Below, in pieces: positions 17,772-25,684 of a stretch of DNA of 64,000 nucleotides (within the stretch, counting starts at the first letter, position 1; every line of letters begins with the position of its first letter). Source of the DNA: Candidatus Rifleibacteriota bacterium (GTDB taxonomy: Bacteria; Muiribacteriota; Ozemobacteria; Ozemobacterales; Ozemobacteraceae); the NCBI GenBank assembly GCA_015233155.1, contig JADFYG010000019.1, positions 23,081 through 87,080 on the forward strand, given 5' to 3'. The translations under genes were made by a program, and so were the position numbers. The notes beneath the pieces are model-generated. The model made no database searches. It saw only the letters and a list, made by a program, of their open reading frames with translations, and was not told the DNA's origin.

Positions 17772-18228
17772 ATATTTGGCCTCGTGGTCTGCTTATGGCT
17801 GCGGTACATAGTCAATTACCTCGTAAGGAATCTTGCGAATAAAATAATATCTATGAGAGTTAATGCCCCTATAGAGAAGTATCGGCAATTCAACCGTCCT
17901 GAGGAGAAGAAAAAAAGAGTAGGAGATCCGTGTTTTGATATATATATCAACGTCATCAATTTTTAATTATAATGCTAATTAATTTACTTGTTATATTATA
18001 ATTTGCTCTTACGCAATAGTTAATTGACGATAGCTGGCTGCGGTTTTTTTGGTGCTTCTGGGTTTGTAGTTCACGACAAATGTTTTTTACTATACTCTGG
18101 AGATTTTGCATTTCTGGAGGATGCTGGATTTTTGCTGAACATTTGATCTTGTGACAGAAATGTTGGAAAAAGCTTTCGCAGTATGGTATACTTCTATGAT
18201 AATTTTCCGTCCACTAGGAGAGCAGATT
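17772..18228. other. Divergent intergenic region between ftsK and efp
   Basis: No gene is supported. The central part (about 17930-18010) is very AT-rich and contains a perfect 16-bp palindrome, TTGATATATATATCAA at 17935-17950. The efp-proximal end holds a promoter-like pair. The region should contain promoters for both divergent genes. An in-frame upstream extension of efp exists but lacks a ribosome binding site. Confidence 0.6.
18165..18194 (+). promoter_or_regulatory. Possible sigma-70-type promoter of efp
   Basis: TTGGAA (-35, 4 of 6 matches) and TATACT (-10, 5 of 6) are separated by 18 nt, about 35 nt upstream of the efp start. Supported only by motif match and position. Confidence 0.4.
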
Positions 18229-18795
18229 ATGACTATCGTTGCCAATGACATTCGGAAGGGAATGATCCTTCTCTTCAACAATGAGCTGTGTCAGGTGGTT
18301 GAGGTGGAGTTCGTTCGCCCAGGGAACTGGCGTGCTATGGCTCAAACCAAATTGCGCAGCATAAAAACCGGAGCCATTTTTCAGCAACGCTTCTCGACGA
18401 CGGAAAAAGTTGAAGATGCGGCTGTGGAAACTCGCACGATGCAGTTCCTTTATGCCTCGGAGCATTTGCTTCATTTCATGGATGTTCAGTCCTATGAACA
18501 GATGGAGATGAATGCGGAATTCGTTGGAGACTCTACGAAATTTTTGAAAGAACAGATGGAAGTTGTTGTTAAGTTTTACGATGGAAAGGCTATTGGAATA
18601 GAATTGCCTTCGTCCGTAGAACTTGAGGTTATTGAAGCGGCTCCGAATATTCGTGGAAACACTGCCAGCGGCGGTGGAAAACCTGCTACCTTGACGGGGG
18701 GCCATGTATGTACGGTTCCTTTTTTTGTTGAGGTTGGGAATGTTGTACGCGTAGATACGCGAACCGGAGAATACTTGGAGCGAGCAGGAAAGTGA
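18229..18795 (+). CDS. efp: Elongation factor P with atypical tip loop
   Basis: A 188-residue EF-P, the normal family length, with the three-domain beta-barrel pattern from VANDIRKGMIL to the C-terminal GNVVRVDTRTGEYLERA. EF-P relieves ribosome stalling at polyprolines. The ATG at 18229 is chosen because AGGAG (18216-18220) lies 8 nt upstream; a longer frame from 18151 has no such signal. The domain I tip reads RPGNWRAMAQTKLRS: Asn occupies the site where E. coli has the beta-lysylated Lys34 and P. aeruginosa the rhamnosylated Arg32. The modification genes epmA, epmB and earP are not seen nearby. Similar 'PGNxRA' tips occur in some other lineages as far as I recall. Confidence 0.95.
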   Translation: MTIVANDIRKGMILLFNNELCQVVEVEFVRPGNWRAMAQTKLRSIKTGAIFQQRFSTTEKVEDAAVETRTMQFLYASEHLLHFMDVQSYEQMEMNAEFVGDSTKFLKEQMEVVVKFYDGKAIGIELPSSVELEVIEAAPNIRGNTASGGGKPATLTGGHVCTVPFFVEVGNVVRVDTRTGEYLERAGK

Positions 18796-18852
18796 CGTGC
18801 TTGGGACCTGGTTGAACCCCCGGGAAGTCAGCGCCTGAGTATGGCTTGCTGA

Positions 18853-20025
18853 ATGAGAAGGCTTACGCGTCGACGTGAGTTTGTTTTGTTGTTGACGTTT
18901 TCTTCACTGCTTTTTATCATCAGTAGTTTTTTTGCGTCTCAGGTTTTTGCTAAAACACCGGGAAAGTCACCATCGAATTTGCAGGTTCCAATTATTCCGC
19001 CGACTCTGGAGTCGAATTCTCATGCGAGAGTTCCGCGCCAGGAAGTTTTGAGTGTGAAATCGGCGAATCCTACCATGTCGCACGACATAGATGAAAAAGC
19101 TACTGATAGCTTTCGGTCGCCAGACGAATCTGTTCGTGAGAATAAGGATTCCCAGTTAGACCCTAACGTGAGTTCAGCGGCTTCCTTTACGGGAAGCTCG
19201 TCTCAAGAGTCGCCTGTGCCTCTTCCTGTGGCTTCTAATCGAGCGAAAACTGATTATTCAAGTGGCTCCTTGAGTGGCAGAGATGTCGCCGCTCCTGGTG
19301 GGCCAAAAAAACAGGCTGTGCATCTCGAAATCTCCAGGAAGCGTTCGCTCAAGGCGGAGAAGAGTGAAATTAATCGGGGAAAAATCCACGAGACTGCCGC
19401 GGTTGGCGTTGCCCCATTAGACCGTATTCATCCAAAGTCACCCAGGAAGCGATTGACAAAGAAAAATGTTGAGGATAACGTCGAACCTTCGGGGATTCCT
19501 CCGGAATGGAATTGGTTCTCAGTTCCGATGCGCGCATTATGTAAATCTGGAAAAGTTACGATAGAAACAGATGGCTTTTCTAACGTAAGTGTTCCTGTTC
19601 GCGGCGAAAGAGTATGCGAAAATAAAAAAGAAATCTTTATTTTAAGTAATCACCCGATACAGCCTCGGAATAAGCCGCTTCCGACCGGGGGTTTTGTAGC
19701 TTCTGAAAAAAAACCCGGGCGCGTGCTATTTGTCGTGGCTGCTGAGAAGATGGCCTCTCGCAGAGAGCGTCATCTTCTTGATGCAGAGAAATACCATATC
19801 AGGCTTCCAAGCCAAGGCGGAACTGTGCAGGCTGTTCCTGGTTCGCTTATTCGAATTATTGATGCTGTTAAAGGAATTGGCAATCGTCATGGAGATGTTT
19901 CGAATGACGCGTTCACGTGTTCGGGATCTTCGACTTCAAATTCCAACGATGCAGGCTCAACGGCAGCGTCAAGCGGTGACTCGACCTCTTCGTCTCAGCA
20001 AGATACGAGGGAAACAGGTAGCTAG
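18853..20025 (+). CDS. Exported low-complexity hypothetical protein
   Basis: A 390-residue protein with a basic N-terminus and a signal peptide or anchor (about residues 8-33, ending near SQVFA). A long Ser/Pro/Lys-rich disordered stretch (about 35-210) follows, then a small folded-looking part (about 212-345, with cysteines near 229 and 254) and a Ser/Thr/Asp-rich tail. I do not recognise a domain. The start has no clear ribosome binding site and lies 57 nt after efp, so it may be read from the efp transcript. A strong terminator follows at 20043. Probably an envelope or secreted protein. Confidence 0.7.
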   Translation: MRRLTRRREFVLLLTFSSLLFIISSFFASQVFAKTPGKSPSNLQVPIIPPTLESNSHARVPRQEVLSVKSANPTMSHDIDEKATDSFRSPDESVRENKDSQLDPNVSSAASFTGSSSQESPVPLPVASNRAKTDYSSGSLSGRDVAAPGGPKKQAVHLEISRKRSLKAEKSEINRGKIHETAAVGVAPLDRIHPKSPRKRLTKKNVEDNVEPSGIPPEWNWFSVPMRALCKSGKVTIETDGFSNVSVPVRGERVCENKKEIFILSNHPIQPRNKPLPTGGFVASEKKPGRVLFVVAAEKMASRRERHLLDAEKYHIRLPSQGGTVQAVPGSLIRIIDAVKGIGNRHGDVSNDAFTCSGSSTSNSNDAGSTAASSGDSTSSSQQDTRETGS

Positions 20026-20042
20026 ACCGTTTTTGTTTTGAT

Positions 20043-20072
20043 AGCCGTCCTTTTTTCGGGACGGCTTTTTAT
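20043..20072 (+). terminator. Intrinsic terminator
   Basis: AGCCGTCC / GGACGGCT perfect 8-bp stem with an 8-nt loop, followed by TTTTTAT, starting 18 nt after the stop of the exported low-complexity protein. Confidence 0.85.
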
Positions 20073-20875
20073 TTGAAACGGTTGGGTGAAGATCGAAGTC
20101 GTGAGCGCAGTTTTCGAAGCCTTGCAAAAATAGCAATTTATCTGCATTGTGGCTTTTTCTGCCCGCAATAGTGCTGATTGGATGGACGTTTTTGGAATAT
20201 ACAAATATTTATATATCGTAATTATTCGGACTCCGGTGTTTCGAGTTGATGACGTTTGGTTGAGTTAGACTCTCGTTTTTTTTGGGGGGGGCAAATAAAG
20301 GCTCGTTTGATTTTTCTGGTCGTTACTCTGGTCGCTAATTCATCCCCGACTAGCTCGATGAGTCGGCGGGATGTGTCGCAAATTTGCGTTTTCCTCTTGC
20401 GATAAGAGGATTGTGGTCTGCTTGTGGTGGCGCGAAATGAGAGTGTGTGCAAATATGGGTCAGCATGACTCGACGCGGGCTTTTCTCTCTGAGCAATTCT
20501 TGTGTGTGCTGGTTTTGCGCAGACGCGTGACGAAATTGTGTTTTATTATTGAGCAGGATATATGATTTATCTTGTTGTTTTTAAGCTCTTGGGGTGGAGG
20601 CGCTTTCATTTTTTGTGTCTGTGCGAACGATATTTGCTTGTGGCGACAGAATGTGCATTCGTATATTTTGTGAGCAGGTCCTGTTGGAGAAATAAATATA
20701 ATTTTATTGTTTTGAAAGTGCGTAGTTCAAAGAGAATACCTTCTTCTCTCCCTGTTGTCTGAATATCTTGTTTTGCGGACAACAATTAAATGTCAAATAT
20801 CAAAGAATTGCAGATCGTCAGATAAGGTTGTTGGGTTTGTGATTCCAATTCTCGGGGAGTGGGGTTTATCGGGAT
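20073..20875. other. 800-nt gap without a supported gene
   Basis: Short open frames exist on both strands but none has a ribosome binding site, a recognisable family or codon use like the neighbours. A poly-T/poly-G run lies near 20275-20290. I see no tRNA, tmRNA, RNase P or SRP RNA signature by eye. An unrecognised small RNA or a decayed gene is possible. Confidence 0.5.
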
Positions 20876-20909
20876 AAAAAAAGAACCGACCCGTAAACGG
20901 GTCGGTTCT
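20876..20909 (-). terminator. Intrinsic terminator
   Basis: Perfect 12-bp stem AGAACCGACCCG (20882-20893) with loop TAAA. On the minus strand it is followed by a run of seven T, so it ends the exported zinc-ribbon gene, whose stop is 15 nt away. Confidence 0.9.
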
Positions 20910-20923
20910 GTCTATGAGTAAAC

Positions 20924-21400
20924 TTATTCGCTGGTTTCCGCCTGAGGAGGTGGGGAATCTGAGGAATAATTTGAATCGGGTTGGGTTTCTGGTTTGGGGG
21001 TCTCGGGTTTTTCCCCAGAGGATGAATCTGATGAGTCGGACCCGCTGCTGGGTTTTTGGCCCCTATCTTCTTGGAGTGCTATATTACATGCAGGACAGTC
21101 TCCGGGGGTATCACTGGAAAAACCACATTTTCCACAAATATATGTTTTCGCTTCCGTTGACGATGACGAATCATTAGTTTGAGGAGCTTCCGTGGAATCT
21201 GTTGGAGGAGCCTCTGGATTTTCTGTGGGGGTCACATCAGATGGAGGTTGGTCTGGATTGTCTTGAGATACTTGACTATCGGGAGGGGTATCGCCAGTTT
21301 CTTGTGGAGGGGCTTCGTCCTGGGAATAACATGGATGTATTGATTCCAGTGATCCAATAATGAGGATAATGGTAATAATCCAGAGGATGGGTCGTCTCAT
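20924..21400 (-). CDS. Exported Pro/Ser/Thr-rich protein with a zinc ribbon
   Basis: With the ATG at 21400 (AGGAGG 8 nt upstream) the protein has 158 residues; a longer frame to 21469 lacks that support. An N-terminal hydrophobic signal (about 1-25) is followed by a Pro/Asp/Thr-rich stretch, then a four-cysteine module C-x2-C-x9-C-x2-C (CGKCGFSSDTPGDCPAC), and a second Ser/Pro/Glu-rich tail. The module resembles rubredoxin-like or heavy-metal-binding (HMBD) ribbons, in which PG-x-CP-x-C is typical. It presumably binds a metal outside the cytoplasm. Role unknown. It has its own terminator. Confidence 0.75.
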   Translation of the reverse strand: MRRPILWIITIILIIGSLESIHPCYSQDEAPPQETGDTPPDSQVSQDNPDQPPSDVTPTENPEAPPTDSTEAPQTNDSSSSTEAKTYICGKCGFSSDTPGDCPACNIALQEDRGQKPSSGSDSSDSSSGEKPETPKPETQPDSNYSSDSPPPQAETSE

Positions 21401-21540
21401 TCCAATAACCTCCTGCGAAAATTTCAGGCAACTGTTAATCATTATACTCTCCACCCAAGTCTCTTGCAAGGATGGGGATTTCCGACAAAAGTGGTGTTTT
21501 TCTATTCCGACTTAACGAGAAATAGCCGATAGTTCCGCTG

Positions 21541-22029
21541 ATGAATTCTGTGACTGAGCCAATATTTTCTGTTGCACTGCTAATGCCCGATATTCCTCAA
21601 AATACTGGAAATATTGGAAGGCTCTGTCTTGCGTCAGGATGTGAGCTAGTTATGGTGCGCCCACTGGGCTTTCGGTTAACAGACAGTTTACTGCTGAGGT
21701 CGGGAATGGATTACTGGAGGAAGCTGAATCCAGTTATTCTTGATGACCTTGAAGAATTTCAGATATGGGCTGAAAATCGAAGAGTATGGTATATGTCAGC
21801 TCACGGGAAGAGAAATTATGCGGAAATTTCCTATCAACAACATGATGTTTTCTGTTTTGGATCGGAAGCTTCCGGTTTGCCCTGCAAAACTATGGAGAAT
21901 GCCAGCGCAAATGATACCTTGGTGACTTTGCCCATGGTACCGCAAGCCAGGTGTTTGAACGTTTCAAGTGCGGCAGCAATAATCGTTTATGAGGGGTTGC
22001 GACAGCTTAATGCGTGGAGTCCAAAATAG
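21541..22029 (+). CDS. trmL: tRNA (cytidine(34)-2'-O)-methyltransferase
   Basis: A 162-residue SpoU/TrmD-fold (SPOUT) methyltransferase. Motif 1 MPDIPQNTGNIGRL, motif 2 CFGSEASGLP and motif 3 LPMVPQARCLNVSSAAAI are the TrmL (YibK) pattern, including the knot-forming NVSSA-type loop. It methylates the wobble ribose of certain leucine tRNAs. Length fits TrmL (about 155-165). It is divergent from the exported zinc-ribbon gene and convergent with the fmdB-type gene, so it is probably monocistronic. Confidence 0.9.
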   Translation: MNSVTEPIFSVALLMPDIPQNTGNIGRLCLASGCELVMVRPLGFRLTDSLLLRSGMDYWRKLNPVILDDLEEFQIWAENRRVWYMSAHGKRNYAEISYQQHDVFCFGSEASGLPCKTMENASANDTLVTLPMVPQARCLNVSSAAAIIVYEGLRQLNAWSPK

Positions 22030-22048
22030 ATGTTAGGGTGATGGACGC

Positions 22049-22444
22049 TTACATTCCATCGGGAAGAGGCCCGGACGGTGGCATGTCATCGGCAACTGTT
22101 CCGGATTCGGCTTCGCCCTCTTTATTCGAGCCTTTGGTTAGCTCTTCCTCGGCCATGGCTTCGATTTCGTCTCCCATATCCTCCCCCATTTCTTTTGCCA
22201 TTTTTTTTGCCCATTTGGCTATAGAACGCGGATCATTTTCGTCAAGGCCAGAAAGCATTGTCGGATCTGCCATGCTTTCCATTATCTGGTCTTCCGAACG
22301 CAGTGTTTTGAATCGGGAAACCAGTCGAAGAGTTTTATCAGATTGACATTTTTCGCACACAGGATGTTCCGTAAGCTCCTGGATTCGGCAGAAAATAGAA
22401 AAACGGTTTTTACATTCATTACATCTGTATTCATAAATTGGCAT
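22049..22444 (-). CDS. FmdB-type zinc-ribbon protein
   Basis: A 131-residue protein starting MPIYEYRCNECKNRF, the classic FmdB/CxxC_CxxC_SSSS zinc ribbon with Cys8, Cys11, Cys30 and Cys33. The C-terminal two thirds are acidic and low in complexity (methionine-, glutamate- and serine-rich). The family is often annotated as a putative regulator, but no general function is established. It is convergent with trmL (19-nt gap) and divergent from the HEAT-cyclase gene. Confidence 0.85.
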   Translation of the reverse strand: MPIYEYRCNECKNRFSIFCRIQELTEHPVCEKCQSDKTLRLVSRFKTLRSEDQIMESMADPTMLSGLDENDPRSIAKWAKKMAKEMGEDMGDEIEAMAEEELTKGSNKEGEAESGTVADDMPPSGPLPDGM

Positions 22445-22521
22445 GTTTTCCTCACTCGGGGGACATTTAGGACTAGATTATAAATGACAAGGTGTTGTAA
22501 GATCAAGGGTATTTAACGCTT

Positions 22522-25500
22522 ATGGATAAAACACCCAACGAGCTGATTGCCAGTTTTGATGAATCTCTGTGGCGCCAGGGTATTGAAGCCCTGGCAATCG
22601 AACACACCCTGATTGCAGCCGAGACTCTCATTGGGTTATTGAGCGACATAATGTGGCGAAAGCGTGAGGCTGCAGCCAAGGCGCTCATAGAATGGGGAGT
22701 CGATATTGTTCCTCTCCTTTTGAATAGAGCTAATTCTCAGAATAAAGATGAACTTTATTGGGTTCTTTATGTTATTGGACATTTTGAGAATTCTCAAGGG
22801 CTAACGGTAGTTCAGAATTTTTTAAAGTCGCCGGATGCAGAAATTCGCGGATATGCGATTCGTGCAATTACAATCTCTAAAGTTGTCTCTCGTGCGCGGA
22901 TATTATATGAGCTATTGAATGATTCGAGTTGGGCGGTTCGAAAATTGGTATTTGAGCGATTGCTGACGTTTGGTCCCATCATTTTGGACGATCTTAGAGC
23001 AATGTTAGAAAAATCGAAAGATGATCCACTTCATTCCGTTGTGGCGCTTTTTTCCAATATAGGGGGCCTGGGAGTTATCGGGGAGTTGTTTCAACTCTAT
23101 TCTGATGGCTCGTTTTCCATGAGATATTCCCTTATTACATCTCTTGGGAATGACGATTCGAACGAAATTGTCGATTTTTTGATTCAGGCTCTTTCCGATC
23201 CGTCGTGGGTTATAAGAAAAAAGGCAGCTGAACTTCTTACTCTCATGGGAACCAAAGTATTTGAAAGACTGTCTGCGTGGTTTGGTCGCGGTGACTCTCT
23301 AATGAAGCATCAGATTGTCTGCATTATCGTGGATTTATTGGGAGATCGTGCTCTTCCATTATTGCGCAGACTTATCGGTAGCAACGAGCAGGAAAACCGA
23401 ATTCTGGCCATTGAATCTTTGGGTCGTCTTCCTGGCGATGAATCTTCGCGAATCCTTATCAAATGCCTTGCCGATCCTCAAAGAATTGTAGCTGATTATG
23501 CATCGGATTGTCTGTCCCGTAAAGAAAAACTCAATTTGGACCTCCTTCTCGAACATCTGAATACGGATGACGAGAATATGCGTTTTCTGGTCGTAAAGAC
23601 CATTGGAAGTATTGGAGGATTAGCCCTTAATCCCATAATTAGAATTCTCCAGGAAGGCGATAAACAAGAGCGACTCTTTCTTCTGGGAGTCCTTCAGAAG
23701 ATTCATCCGAATGAGACACTCGTTGAGGCTTTGGTCGGCCTTTTGGCTGATCCGAACTGGCCTGTTCGCAATGCTGCCGCAAATTGTTTAAAAGCGTTTG
23801 GCGAGAACGCAGTTTCCAGCGTTGTCCAGGTGCTTAGTTCCTCCAATGAAGACACGGCTTTTTGGGCAAAAAAAGTTTTGCTGTCAATGGGGGTATCAGC
23901 TGTCGTTGAATTGACGCGAATACTTCGCGATGGAACGGATGTCACGATTCTGCCACATATTGTTTCCGCATTGCTTGCAATTGGCCATTCCGATGCTGTT
24001 CCTGCAGTTCTTCAGTTTTTTGAAAAGAGTGATGACAATCGAGTTCAAGCAGTTATTGACGGAATTTTAGAAATTTCTTCACGCGAAGTTGTGGAAACTA
24101 TTCTCAATTTTCTAAATCACCCTGATGATCGGGTTGTCTTTTTGCTTTCCCAACTGCTCAGCAAGGTTCAAAAACCCGGTCTTCGGAGAACGGTTCTTCT
24201 GGGAATAAGCCATCCCGAGGAACGTTGTCGTTTTGCTGTTCTTGAAGCGATAAACAAATGGAAACAACTAGATGAAACAGAGTTGAAGAGCCTTGTTCGT
24301 CAGCTGGAGGTAGAAAAAAATCCACGAACGATCAAAAGCGTGGTCAGAATATTAAGCTCATACCCTCTCCCGAATATTCTTGAGGAAATGAAGTTGTTTT
24401 TGACGAATCTTGAACCAGAACTCATGCTTGATCTCATGCTTGAAATTGCCATGGCAGAACGTCCGCAGGCAAATATGATGCTGGCCGAACTGCTCAAAGC
24501 CCGTTCGCACTCACTTCGAGAGACAGATGTTGAGCGCGTTGGAAAAATATTGGGCTTGATTTTCCGTTCGAGACCGGAAGGAATTATTCAGGGACTCAGT
24601 TCACCCATAATGGCCTATCGTTTTTGCAGTGTTGTTGCACTTGAACAGATAGAAGAAAAGCGAATTGCCTTCTCTCTTATGGACAATCTTCGGGCGACGG
24701 AAGATCCCAAAATTGTCAAACGCGCGGTAAAAATTCTGACAAAGCACTTTTTCTCTGAAGATTTTCGTTTAAAGGGTGCGGTAACGGATTATTTGCTTAA
24801 CCTTGGAATAATTATCTGTGAGCCAGTGTGCGAAATAATTGCGGAATTGGAAAACGAGATTGACAGAAAATCGCTGATTGATCTTATTGAAAGTGTCGGT
24901 GGGAAAGTCGACGCCAGTGTTTTGCGTAAAAAGAGTGACTCGAAAGTAGTCATTTCCGATGCTGTTCTTGATGATGTGCTTGATCGAAGAAAGCGAGCGG
25001 TAGAAGACCTGGAAAAATACGACAAGATTATTCAGACGTCTCATACTCAGGAACTGACTATCATGTTCACGGATGTGAAGGGCTACACGGCATTCAGTTC
25101 TAAAGCGTCCCTCTCAGAAGTCATGTCCATGCTTAAACAGCACGACGAAATTCTCTTGCCTGTGATCGAAAAATACTCGGGGCGTGTTTTGAAAAAAATA
25201 GGCGACGCTTTTCTCGTGATATTCGAGGTTCCACGGGAGGCATTGCTGTCTGCGATTGAGGTTCAGCGAAAGCTTAAGGAATACAATGAAACTGTCCCGG
25301 ATGAGAGGCGACTGGCTGTTCGAGTTGCTATTAACACCGGGCCAGTTATTCGCCGAGAAAACGATGTTTTTGGAGATGCGGTTAATGTTGCCTCACGTCT
25401 TGAGGGAATTGCAGATGCCCAGGAGATCGTCATCTCTGAATCTACCTTCAAACTTGTAGATTCAGGAGTATTCGAAATAACTCCTTTTGGAGACCACCGT

Positions 25501-25548
25501 CTAAAGGGGTTGGATAAACCCGTGAAGACATTTAAGGTAATCTGGTAG
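22522..25548 (+). CDS. HEAT-repeat protein fused to class III adenylate cyclase
   Basis: A 1008-residue protein: about 800 residues of HEAT/PBS-lyase-like helical repeats (for example DPSWVIRKKAAELLTLMG), a short coiled-coil linker (about 825-845), then a class III nucleotide cyclase domain. All catalytic residues are visible: metal-binding Asp851 (FTDVKGYT) and Asp895 (KKIGDAF), adenine-selecting Lys891 and Asp952, and transition-state Asn955 and Arg959. Lys/Asp at the selectivity positions argue for ATP, so cAMP is the likely product. No membrane segment is seen. It converges on a gene encoding a HEAT-PilT fusion with similar repeats, which suggests a functional link (inference). Confidence 0.92.
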   Translation: MDKTPNELIASFDESLWRQGIEALAIEHTLIAAETLIGLLSDIMWRKREAAAKALIEWGVDIVPLLLNRANSQNKDELYWVLYVIGHFENSQGLTVVQNFLKSPDAEIRGYAIRAITISKVVSRARILYELLNDSSWAVRKLVFERLLTFGPIILDDLRAMLEKSKDDPLHSVVALFSNIGGLGVIGELFQLYSDGSFSMRYSLITSLGNDDSNEIVDFLIQALSDPSWVIRKKAAELLTLMGTKVFERLSAWFGRGDSLMKHQIVCIIVDLLGDRALPLLRRLIGSNEQENRILAIESLGRLPGDESSRILIKCLADPQRIVADYASDCLSRKEKLNLDLLLEHLNTDDENMRFLVVKTIGSIGGLALNPIIRILQEGDKQERLFLLGVLQKIHPNETLVEALVGLLADPNWPVRNAAANCLKAFGENAVSSVVQVLSSSNEDTAFWAKKVLLSMGVSAVVELTRILRDGTDVTILPHIVSALLAIGHSDAVPAVLQFFEKSDDNRVQAVIDGILEISSREVVETILNFLNHPDDRVVFLLSQLLSKVQKPGLRRTVLLGISHPEERCRFAVLEAINKWKQLDETELKSLVRQLEVEKNPRTIKSVVRILSSYPLPNILEEMKLFLTNLEPELMLDLMLEIAMAERPQANMMLAELLKARSHSLRETDVERVGKILGLIFRSRPEGIIQGLSSPIMAYRFCSVVALEQIEEKRIAFSLMDNLRATEDPKIVKRAVKILTKHFFSEDFRLKGAVTDYLLNLGIIICEPVCEIIAELENEIDRKSLIDLIESVGGKVDASVLRKKSDSKVVISDAVLDDVLDRRKRAVEDLEKYDKIIQTSHTQELTIMFTDVKGYTAFSSKASLSEVMSMLKQHDEILLPVIEKYSGRVLKKIGDAFLVIFEVPREALLSAIEVQRKLKEYNETVPDERRLAVRVAINTGPVIRRENDVFGDAVNVASRLEGIADAQEIVISESTFKLVDSGVFEITPFGDHRLKGLDKPVKTFKVIW

Positions 25549-25649
25549 TTGATTTACTGATTGTCTCTGCGAATAGTTTTGCTGCAGGTAATCCGCAAAC
25601 GATAATATGCAATAAATATCGTTACGTAATAAATTGATGTCGTAAACAG

Positions 25650-25684
25650 AAAAAAAGATCAGAGTTTCCCGGACTCTTTTTTAC
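25650..25684. terminator. Weak bidirectional terminator-like hairpin
   Basis: An A-run, AGAGT-TTCCCGG-ACTCT stem-loop (5 bp) and T-run lie between the two convergent HEAT-fusion genes. The stem is short, so efficiency is uncertain. Confidence 0.45.

Noticed and set aside
18151..18228. In-frame upstream extension of efp by 26 residues
   Set aside because: The ATG at 18229 has AGGAG at 8 nt and gives the standard EF-P N-terminus and length.
20371..20565. ORFs of 60-80 residues on both strands in the 20073-20875 gap
   Set aside because: No ribosome binding sites or recognisable families, and amino-acid make-up is unlike real proteins.
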